Below, one piece after another: positions 57,998 to 64,000 of a DNA stretch of 64,000 nucleotides. The stretch is from Nocardiopsis mwathae (GTDB lineage: Bacteria; Actinomycetota; Actinomycetes; Streptosporangiales; Streptosporangiaceae). Location: the NCBI RefSeq assembly GCF_014201195.1, contig NZ_JACHDS010000001.1:248001-312000 (forward strand), given 5' to 3'. Under the pieces are notes generated by a model. That model was not told where the DNA came from, ran no database searches, and saw nothing but the letters and a program-made list of their open reading frames with translations. Position numbers and translations under genes: made by a program. Each line of letters opens with the position of its first letter. The stretch's first letter is position 1.

Positions 57998-59373
57998 ACC
58001 GCCGAATGCTCACCGGGTGGGGCCGCACCGCGCCCACACTGGCGACGGTCGCCCGCCCGCGCACCGCCGAAGAGGTCGCGCTGCTGCTGCGCTCCGCGGG
58101 CGCGCCGGGGGAGTCCGCGCCGCCGGGTTCAGGGCGCGGCATCATCGCCCGGGGCCTGGGCCGCAGCTACGGCGACGCGGCGCAGAGCGCCGGCGGCCTG
58201 GTCCTCGACTGCTCGGCCCTGGCCCCCGGTGTGCGGCTCGACCGGGCCGCCGGCACCGTCACCGCGTCGGCCGGTACCAGCCTCGCCGACCTCATGGAGC
58301 ACCTGCTGGCCCGCGGTCGCTTCGTCCCGGTGACCCCCGGGACGCGGCACGTCACCGTGGGCGGCGCGATCGGCGCCGACATCCACGGAAAGAACCACCA
58401 CGTGGACTCCTCCTTCGGCGCGCACGTGCGGTCGCTGACGCTGGTCACCCCCGATGGCGCCGAGCGCGTCATCGGCCCGGACCGGGAAGCCGACCTGTTC
58501 TGGGCGACCGTCGGCGGCATGGGCCTGACCGGGGTCATCACCGAGGCCACGTTCGACGTCATCGCGGTGGAGACGGCGGCCGCGCGGGTCGACACCGACC
58601 GCACCCCGGACCTCGACGCGGCGCTGGCGCTGATGAGCGCGACCGACGACCGCTACCACTACACGGTCTGCTGGATCGACCTGCTGGCCCGCGGCGCCGC
58701 CCTGGGCCGGGGCGTGCTCACCCGCGCCCACCACGCCCGCCGCGCCGACCTGCCCGCCCGGTGGCGCCGCGCCCCGCTGCGCTACGCCCCCCGGACACTG
58801 GCGGGGGCGCCGCCGTGGGTGCCGCCGCGCCTGCTGAACGCGTGGAGCGTGCGGGCGTTCAACACCGCCTACCACGCCCGCGCCCCGCGCCGCGGCCGCG
58901 ACGAGATCCAGGGCCTGGGGTCGTTCTTCCACCCGCTGGACGCCGTGCGCGGCTGGAACCGCATGTACGGGCCGCACGGCCTGGTGCAGTACCAGTTCGT
59001 GGTGCCGTTCGGCGAGGAGGTGGCGCTGCGCCGGATCGTCGAACGGCTGGCGTCGGCCGGCGCGCCGTCCTTCCTCACCGTGCTCAAGCGCTTCGGGGCA
59101 CCGACGCCCGCGCCGCTGTCCTTCCCCATGCCCGGCTGGACCCTGGCCCTGGACCTCCCGGCCGAACTGCCCGGCCTGGCCCGCCTGCTGCGGTCCTGCG
59201 ACGACCACGTGCTGGCCGCGGGCGGGCGCGTCTACCTGGCGAAGGACAGCAGGGCCGCGCCCGCCGCGGTCCACGCGATGTACCCGCGCCTCGACGAGTG
59301 GCGCGCGGTCCGCGACCGCGTCGACCCGCGCCGCGTGCTCGTCTCCGACCTCTCCCGCCGCCTCGACCTCTGA
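57994..59373 (+). CDS. dprE1: Decaprenylphosphoryl-beta-D-ribose 2'-oxidase DprE1
   Basis: A 459-residue FAD enzyme of the VAO family that oxidises the 2' position of decaprenylphosphoryl ribose, the first half of the epimerisation to arabinose. FAD motifs are ARGLGRSYGDAAQ and GGAIGADIHGKNHHVDSSFG-type sequence (seen as IGADIHGKNHH). Substrate-site sequence is HGLVQYQFVVP, LTVLKRFGAPTPAPLSF and AKDSRAAPA. The residue aligning with the benzothiazinone-reactive Cys387 of the mycobacterial enzyme is Ala385 (in PGWTLALDLP). It overlaps ubiA by four bases. The partner reductase DprE2 is not next to it: palindrome C and a convergent operon follow. Confidence 0.93.
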   Translation: MNRRMLTGWGRTAPTLATVARPRTAEEVALLLRSAGAPGESAPPGSGRGIIARGLGRSYGDAAQSAGGLVLDCSALAPGVRLDRAAGTVTASAGTSLADLMEHLLARGRFVPVTPGTRHVTVGGAIGADIHGKNHHVDSSFGAHVRSLTLVTPDGAERVIGPDREADLFWATVGGMGLTGVITEATFDVIAVETAAARVDTDRTPDLDAALALMSATDDRYHYTVCWIDLLARGAALGRGVLTRAHHARRADLPARWRRAPLRYAPRTLAGAPPWVPPRLLNAWSVRAFNTAYHARAPRRGRDEIQGLGSFFHPLDAVRGWNRMYGPHGLVQYQFVVPFGEEVALRRIVERLASAGAPSFLTVLKRFGAPTPAPLSFPMPGWTLALDLPAELPGLARLLRSCDDHVLAAGGRVYLAKDSRAAPAAVHAMYPRLDEWRAVRDRVDPRRVLVSDLSRRLDL

Positions 59374-59387
59374 CCCCGCCCCCTCTT

Positions 59388-59453
59388 CCGATGATCTCGG
59401 AGATATCGGGGTTTCAGCGGCGATTGTCACCCCACTATCTCCGAGATCAACGG
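59388..59453. repeat. Palindrome element C (GTTGATCTCGG family, diverged)
   Basis: A 25-base inverted repeat (59388-59412 with 59429-59453) with three mismatches and a 16-base centre. The right arm has the intact CGTTGATCTCGG end (read inward), the left arm CGATGATCTCGG. The variable block is AGATAT or AGATAG. It fills the space between the convergent dprE1 and tctC genes. Confidence 0.78.
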
Positions 59454-59463
59454 ACGCAGCGGG

Positions 59464-60525
59464 TCAGGGTGCGGCGACGCCGAGGCGGTCGAGGGCGGCG
59501 CCCACCTCGCGGTCCTCCTCGGCGAGGAACGCGCCGAAGTCGTCGCCGGTGAGGTAGGCGTCGGTCCAGTGGGCCGCGGCCAGGGCGTCCCGCCACTCCG
59601 GTGTGGAGTGCAGGTCGTCCAAGGCGCCGATGAGGACGGCGCGCTCCCGCTCACCGACACCGGGCGGGGCGAGCAGGCCCCGCCAGTTCATGAACTCCAG
59701 GTCGACGCCCAGCTCCCGCAGGGTCGGCGCGTCGATGCCCGGTGTGCGCTTGGGCCCGCTGACCGCCAGGACCCGCAGCTGCCCCGCCGCGATCGCCTGG
59801 CGGTACTCGCCCGCCCCCGCCGCCGCGGCGTCGACCTCGTGCTGGAGGAGTGCGGCCAGCGTCTCCCCGCCCCCGTCGTGCCACACGTAGTCGACCCGGT
59901 CGGGGTCCACACCGATCTCCTCGGCCAGCAGCATCAGCGGCAGGTGGTCGGGGCCGCCGGGGCTGGAACCGCCGCCCAGGGTGAGCCGGACGCCGGGGTC
60001 GCGCCAGTCCGCGACGAGGTCGTCGAACGTCCGGTAGGGCGAGTCGGGCGGCACCAGGACCACCATGGGCTCCTCGACCAGTCGGGCCAGCGGGGTGGCC
60101 GCGGTGACCGGGGGCTCGTCGTGGATGTGGGTGCGGGCGACCAGGCCCAGCCCCATCTGCAGCAGCAGCCGGGCGTTGCCCTCCTCGTAGAGCAGCCGGT
60201 GCAGGCCGGTCGTCCCGGCCGCCCCGGGCACGTTGACCACTTCGGCCTTCCCGGCCAGCCCCGTCTCCTCCAGGGCGGCCGCGACCGTGCGGGCGGTGGT
60301 GTCATAGCCGCCCCCGGGCGGGTTGGGCACCATGATGCGCACTTCGGGGACAGCGGGTGCCGGTGCGCATCCGACCACCGTCGCCGCCGCGACCAGCAGC
60401 GCCAGCGCCACCGCCAGGCTCCCCGCTCCCGTTGATCTCGGGCGTAGCGACCGAATTCCGGCGAGAACTCGGTCGCTACGCCCGAGATCAACGGGGATAG
60501 GGGGTGAGCGGCGCCCGGTCCACAT
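59464..60525 (-). CDS. tctC: Tripartite tricarboxylate transporter binding protein TctC (copy 1)
   Basis: A 353-residue lipoprotein that would bind the substrate outside the membrane for TctAB. The hydrophobic signal helix LAVALALLVAAATVVGC puts the lipid Cys at 53. The binding domain starts VRIMVPNPPGGGYDTTAR and has PGAAGTTGLHRLLYEE, LTLGGGSSPGGPDHLPLML and VDYVWHDGGGETLAALL. The ATG at 60525 (MWTGRRSP) follows GGAGGTAGGAA. Codons 11-33 are palindrome D, which forms an Arg-rich extension before the signal helix; a GTG at codon 39 is an alternative start but lacks basic residues. It is the last gene of the operon, 11 bases after tctA. Confidence 0.85.
   Translation of the reverse strand: MWTGRRSPPIPVDLGRSDRVLAGIRSLRPRSTGAGSLAVALALLVAAATVVGCAPAPAVPEVRIMVPNPPGGGYDTTARTVAAALEETGLAGKAEVVNVPGAAGTTGLHRLLYEEGNARLLLQMGLGLVARTHIHDEPPVTAATPLARLVEEPMVVLVPPDSPYRTFDDLVADWRDPGVRLTLGGGSSPGGPDHLPLMLLAEEIGVDPDRVDYVWHDGGGETLAALLQHEVDAAAAGAGEYRQAIAAGQLRVLAVSGPKRTPGIDAPTLRELGVDLEFMNWRGLLAPPGVGERERAVLIGALDDLHSTPEWRDALAAAHWTDAYLTGDDFGAFLAEEDREVGAALDRLGVAAP
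60428..60495. repeat. Palindrome element D (GTTGATCTCGG family) inside tctC
   Basis: A 31-base inverted repeat (60428-60458 with 60465-60495) with one mismatch and a six-base centre. Outer CCCGTTGATCTCGG, then GCGTAG, then CGACCGAAT. The element lies in frame between the start codon and the signal helix of tctC copy 1, the only family member here that is inside a gene. Confidence 0.84.
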
Positions 60526-60536
60526 GTGCGGTTTTC

Positions 60537-62078
60537 CTACCTCCGGTCGGCGGTGTCGGTGTCCCGGTCGTGCTTCCCCTCGGTGCCGTCGGCCGCGCCG
60601 CCGCGGCCGCCCCGCACCCGGGCGATCAGCGGACCCACCACCGCCAGCGCGGCCAGGGCGAGCAGTACCGCGGCCACCGGCGAGGTCACCAGCACCGTCC
60701 AGTCGCCCGAGGAGATCTGCAGCGCCTGGCGCATCGAGCGCTCCATCATTCCGCCCAGGATCAGGCCGAGGATCAGCGGCGCGGCGGGGAAGCCGTTCTG
60801 CCGCATCAGGTAGCCCACGACCCCGAAGCCGAGCAGCAGCCACAGGTCGAACACGCTGAAGCTCAAACCGTACACACCGACCACGCAGAACACGACGACC
60901 AGGGGCAGCAGCACCGCCTTGGGCGTCTTCAGCACCTTGGCGAAGACCGGGATGAGCGGCAGGTTGAGGACCAGCAGCACGATGTTGCCCACGTACATGC
61001 TGGCGACCACGCCCCAGAACACGTCCGGGCGGTCGGTCAGCATCAACGGGCCGGGCTGCACGCCGAGCACCAGCAGCGCGCCGAGCAGGATCGCGGTGGT
61101 GCCCGAGCCGGGCACGCCCAGGGTGAGCAGCGGGACGAAGGAGCCGACGGCCGCCGCGTTGTTGGCGGACTCGGGCGCGGCCACACCCTTGGGGTTGCCG
61201 GTGCCGAACGTGTGCCCGTCCTTGGCGATGCGCTTCTCCGCCGAGTAGGACAGGAACGACGCCACGGTCGCCCCGGCGCCCGGCAGCACCCCGGTGAAGA
61301 ACCCGAGCACGGACCCGCGCCCGGTGGCGGGAGCGATCCGGGCGAGATCGCGGCGGGTCAGCCGCAGCGACGAGACGGTTCCGTCGGCGCCGCCCGCCCC
61401 GCGGCGGGCGAGCATCGCCAGGACCTCGGCCAGCGCGAACACGCCCAGCGCCACGATGAGGAACTCCACGCCCTCGTACAGCTCGGGCAGGTCGAAGGTG
61501 AAGCGGGGGGTGGCGGTCTGGGAGTCGATGCCGATGAGCGAGATCATCACCCCGACCACCGCCGCGATCAGCCCCTTGACCAGGTTCTTTCCCCCCAGGG
61601 ACACCACGGCGGTCAGCCCGAGGACCATGAGCGCGAAGTACTCGGCCGGGCCGAAGCTCACGGCGAAGCGCGCGAGCACCGGCGCGATCAGCATGAGGAG
61701 GGCGACCCCCACCGTTCCGCCGACGAACGAGGCGATGGCGGCGATGGCCAGCGCCTTGCCCGCACGGCCCTGGCGCGCCATCGGGTACCCGTCGAACGAG
61801 GTCGCCACGGTCCCGGCCACGCCGGGCGCGTTCAGCAGGATCGAGGAGGTCGACCCGCCGAAGATGGCGCCGTAGTAGACGCCGGCGAGCATGATGATGG
61901 CGGTGGTGGGGTCCATCCCGAAGGCGATCGGGATCATCAGCGCGATGGCGCTCATCGGGCCCAACCCCGGCAGGATGCCGATGACCGTCCCGGCGAGCAC
62001 GCCGATCAGGACGAACAGGAGGCTTTCGGGGGAGAACGCGATCCCGAACCCGTAGCCGATGTGACTGAGTGTTTCCAT
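60537..62078 (-). CDS. tctA: Tripartite tricarboxylate transporter permease TctA
   Basis: A 513-residue permease with about twelve helices. Family motifs are GILPGLGPMSAIALMIP, YGAIFGGSTSSILLNAPG and the second-half repeat TGVLPGAGATVASFLSYS with LGVPGSGTTAILLGAL. It forms the membrane channel with TctB and takes up citrate-like acids or other carboxylates with a sodium or proton gradient. The ATG at 62078 lies 22 bases after tctB. The acidic/basic C-terminal tail (EGKHDRDTDTADRR) is cytosolic. Confidence 0.95.
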   Translation of the reverse strand: METLSHIGYGFGIAFSPESLLFVLIGVLAGTVIGILPGLGPMSAIALMIPIAFGMDPTTAIIMLAGVYYGAIFGGSTSSILLNAPGVAGTVATSFDGYPMARQGRAGKALAIAAIASFVGGTVGVALLMLIAPVLARFAVSFGPAEYFALMVLGLTAVVSLGGKNLVKGLIAAVVGVMISLIGIDSQTATPRFTFDLPELYEGVEFLIVALGVFALAEVLAMLARRGAGGADGTVSSLRLTRRDLARIAPATGRGSVLGFFTGVLPGAGATVASFLSYSAEKRIAKDGHTFGTGNPKGVAAPESANNAAAVGSFVPLLTLGVPGSGTTAILLGALLVLGVQPGPLMLTDRPDVFWGVVASMYVGNIVLLVLNLPLIPVFAKVLKTPKAVLLPLVVVFCVVGVYGLSFSVFDLWLLLGFGVVGYLMRQNGFPAAPLILGLILGGMMERSMRQALQISSGDWTVLVTSPVAAVLLALAALAVVGPLIARVRGGRGGAADGTEGKHDRDTDTADRR

Positions 62079-62100
62079 GGTCGACTCCGCGGGTCGGGGG

Positions 62101-62616
62101 TCAGAAGGGCAGCGGCCCGGGGGGCAGCGCCACGTTGAGGAAGTCGGACATCAGGAAGTACAGGCCTGCGGCGACGCCCACGCTGAGCAGCCCCGTCACC
62201 CAGTGGCGGCGGTAGCCGAGATAGGCGGTGGCCCCGGCGAGGTACACGGCGGTCGAGATGAGGAACCCCACCGGTTCGAGCAGCGCGATGTAGACGGCGA
62301 TGGACGCGGCGAACAGGGCGAGTTCCAGCCGGGTGTCGCCGATCCGGCCCAGGCGGGCGTCGGGCCCGGGGCTTGCGGTGGTTGCGGTCGGCGCGGAGTC
62401 CGCGCCGACCCCGGCTTCCGGATCCCTGCGCTGGAAGAACAGCAGCACGGCCAGGAGCAGCAGGACGGCGCCGAGCCAGCGCGGCAGGGTCGCGGGCTGC
62501 ACCGGCACCTGCACCGCGGTGAAGTCCGGCAGGTCGAAGGCGAGCACCAGGTAGCCCGCCGCGAACAGACCGATCGCCACCGCGAGGGTGCGGTCGGAGA
62601 AGCGGAAGGGCCCCAT
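62101..62616 (-). CDS. tctB: Tripartite tricarboxylate transporter small subunit TctB
   Basis: A 171-residue membrane protein with four helices: RTLAVAIGLFAAGYLVLA, RWLGAVLLLLAVLLFF, LALFAASIAVYIALLEPVGF and the last before LNVALPPGPLPF. EPVGFLISTAVYLAGA is the TctB hallmark. Its ATG overlaps the stop of the upstream binding-protein gene as TGATG. Confidence 0.9.
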   Translation of the reverse strand: MGPFRFSDRTLAVAIGLFAAGYLVLAFDLPDFTAVQVPVQPATLPRWLGAVLLLLAVLLFFQRRDPEAGVGADSAPTATTASPGPDARLGRIGDTRLELALFAASIAVYIALLEPVGFLISTAVYLAGATAYLGYRRHWVTGLLSVGVAAGLYFLMSDFLNVALPPGPLPF

Positions 62617-63656
62617 CACGCGTCCCCGCCCTTGCGCAGCCCGACCTCTGCGAGGATCTCGGCGGACTCCTCGCGGGTCCGGTCCAGGAACGCGCCGAAG
62701 TCCTCGCTGCCCAGGTAGGAGTCGGTCCAGCCGAGCTCGGCCGTCGCGGCCTTCCAACCGTCCTGCCCGACCATGTCGGCGAACACCTTCTCGTAGTAGG
62801 CGACCTGCTCGTCGGTCATGTCGCCCGGCCCCATGACGCCGCGCCAGATGTCGAAGGTGTAGTCGACGTCCTCCTCCACCAGTGTGGGCACGTCCGGCAG
62901 GGTGTCCAGGCGCTCCGGTGAGGAGACGGCCAGTGCCCGCAGGTCGCCCGACTCCAGCAGCCCGGCGGCCTCCGATGCGCCGGTGACGGCCGCGTCCACA
63001 TGGCCGCCGAGCGCCTGGGCGATCGCCTCGCCGCCGCCGTCGAAGGGCACGTAGTTGAGGTCCTCGGGGTCGAGCCCGGCGGCGTTGACGGCCCCGGCCA
63101 GGGCGACGTGGTCCATGCTGCCGGGGGCCGAACCGCCGGCCACCGAGACCTTCTCGGGGTCCTCGCGCATCGCGTCGGTGAGGTCGCCGAAGGTCCGGAT
63201 CGGGGAGTCGGCCGGAACCAGGTAGGCCATGTAGGCGGTGCTCAGCCGCGCGATGGGGGTGAAGTCGTCGTGGTCGTAGGTGGAGCCGTCGGTGAGCGGG
63301 ACGAGCGTGATGGGCGGGCTCGTCACGAACAGCCGGTGCGGATCGTCGGGTGCGGCGGCGACGTAGGCCCAGCCGATGGCGCCGCCCCCGCCGGGCTTGT
63401 TCACCACCTGGACCGGCTTGTCGACGAGCCCGTCCTCCTCCAGGACACGGGCGCTGGTGCGGGCCAGCGTGTCCCAGCCGCCGCCGGTGGCGGCCGGGGC
63501 GACGATCTCGATCGGGCGGGTCGGGGACCAGGTGCCGTCGGCGTTCCGGCCGTCGCCCGAACCGCAGGCGGTGGCGGCCAGAACGAGGCCGACACCGGCG
63601 GCGGTCGCGGCCGCGACGCGGGCGGGAGGGGTGGCGGCGGGGCGTGCGCGGAACAT
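62616..63656 (-). CDS. tctC: Tripartite tricarboxylate transporter binding protein TctC (copy 2)
   Basis: A 346-residue lipoprotein with Cys31 after LVLAATAC. The binding domain begins IEIVAPAATGGGWDTLART and has NKPGGGGAIGWAYVAA, VSVAGGSAPGSMDHVAL and LNYVPFDGGGEAIAQAL. GGAGG lies six bases before the ATG. It is the first gene of the operon and is clearly related to copy 1, with the same order of motifs but different binding-loop residues, so the two may present different ligands to one TctAB channel. Confidence 0.93.
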   Translation of the reverse strand: MFRARPAATPPARVAAATAAGVGLVLAATACGSGDGRNADGTWSPTRPIEIVAPAATGGGWDTLARTSARVLEEDGLVDKPVQVVNKPGGGGAIGWAYVAAAPDDPHRLFVTSPPITLVPLTDGSTYDHDDFTPIARLSTAYMAYLVPADSPIRTFGDLTDAMREDPEKVSVAGGSAPGSMDHVALAGAVNAAGLDPEDLNYVPFDGGGEAIAQALGGHVDAAVTGASEAAGLLESGDLRALAVSSPERLDTLPDVPTLVEEDVDYTFDIWRGVMGPGDMTDEQVAYYEKVFADMVGQDGWKAATAELGWTDSYLGSEDFGAFLDRTREESAEILAEVGLRKGGDA

Positions 63657-63886
63657 GTGCGCCTCCGGGGCTTTCGGGGAGCGGGGGATGTCCGCCGACG
63701 GGCGGAGTGACGTAACGCACATGAAAACAGCGGGAAACGCGCCCGGAACAGCGTTGTGTCGGTTGTGCGGGCATTGGTGGTAGTGGACGTTTCGGTCATA
63801 GTGGTCATGGCCCCTGCCGCCGCCCCCCACCCCCGCCACGTGCGACGATGGCGCATCACCGCCGCTTCGGCCGAGAGGAGCCCCCG

Positions 63887-64000
63887 GTGCGCCGACCGCT
63901 GGCACGCCTGACCCTGGCCGGTCAGTTCCTCGCCCTGCAACTGGTGATCGTCGTGGCCGTGCTGATCGCCGTCGCGGGCGTGTCCCTGGCCCAGGCCGAC
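63887..64000 (+). CDS. Sensor histidine kinase, N-terminal fragment (cut by right edge)
   Basis: Thirty-eight codons are present: VRRPLARLTLAGQFLALQ, one membrane helix (LVIVVAVLIAVAGVSL) and AQAD. This is the N-terminus of CitA/DcuS-type kinases that sense carboxylates through a periplasmic PAS domain. GAGAGGAG precedes the GTG. It is divergent from the tct operon (230-base gap with no other gene), the usual arrangement when the kinase regulates that transporter. The sensing and kinase domains are beyond the window. Confidence 0.7.
   Translation, partial: MRRPLARLTLAGQFLALQLVIVVAVLIAVAGVSLAQAD

Noticed and set aside
1-64000. CRISPR arrays, tRNA or rRNA genes, prophage or integrase genes
   Set aside because: Looked for regularly spaced repeats, cloverleaf sequences and integrase motifs; apart from the tmRNA and the IS3 remnant none were seen by eye.

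Overview
This is a very GC-rich, gene-dense actinobacterial chromosome segment. The tmRNA resume frame reads A-NSKRTEFALAA, GTG starts and GTGA/ATGA overlaps between genes are frequent, and the operons and housekeeping genes (prfB-ftsE-ftsX-smpB-ssrA, the 180-kDa NAD-glutamate dehydrogenase, DUF6912) are typical of Actinomycetia. I favour a Nocardiopsaceae-type organism (Nocardiopsis/Thermobifida relatives). That is an inference from gene content and memory of the tmRNA tag, not a search result.

Layout. 0-10.4 kb: an acyl-CoA dehydrogenase that runs off the left edge behind a TetR-like palindrome, a HAD phosphatase, a DUF6912 protein, a long-chain acyl-CoA ligase, a secreted lipase, an AraC regulator, proline catabolism (P5C dehydrogenase), an unknown coiled-coil membrane protein and an unusual HAD protein. 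10.8-22.4 kb: housekeeping block with NAD-GDH, RF2, FtsE, FtsX, SmpB and tmRNA, plus a penicillin-binding-protein-like lipoprotein between smpB and ssrA that has lost all three transpeptidase motifs. 22.6-30.1 kb: two small genes, then a minus-strand surface-glycan operon (unknown protein, GT4-Stealth fusion, class V aminotransferase) and nagA. 30.2-31.1 kb: a leaderless Cys-containing leader peptide ahead of an FMN reductase. 31.1-31.4 kb: a long palindrome and an IS5-type MITE. 31.4-46.1 kb: a transporter, a two-domain acyl-CoA dehydrogenase behind a KstR-like operator, and a plus-strand series of SGNH hydrolase, membrane protein, DUF2613, glycosyltransferase, a giant AftD-like arabinofuranosyltransferase and DUF3068. 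46.2-50.5 kb: an inserted-looking accessory island (ABC exporter, WYL regulator, IS3 remnant with a gene cut by it). 50.6-59.4 kb: the envelope locus resumes with two methyltransferases, a large membrane protein, an acyltransferase, a second DUF3068 protein, a UbiA-type decaprenyl-phosphate phosphoribosyltransferase and DprE1. 59.4-64 kb: a tctC-tctB-tctA-tctC tricarboxylate transporter operon with two binding proteins, diverging from a sensor kinase that runs off the right edge.

How it fits together. UbiA and DprE1 supply the decaprenyl-phosphoryl ribose/arabinose donor route, AftD is the kind of enzyme that uses such a donor, and methyltransferases, acyltransferase, DUF3068, DUF2613 and glycosyltransferase genes surround them. 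From memory the gene set matches the mycobacterial Rv0224c-Rv0236c region plus Rv3790/Rv3806c, here brought into one neighbourhood. KstR-like operators sit before the acyl-CoA dehydrogenase that heads one half and between the divergent operons of the other half. Four long hairpins share GTTGATCTCGG ends and a matching but variable stem. Three lie between convergent genes, and the fourth lies in frame inside the signal-peptide region of a tctC gene.
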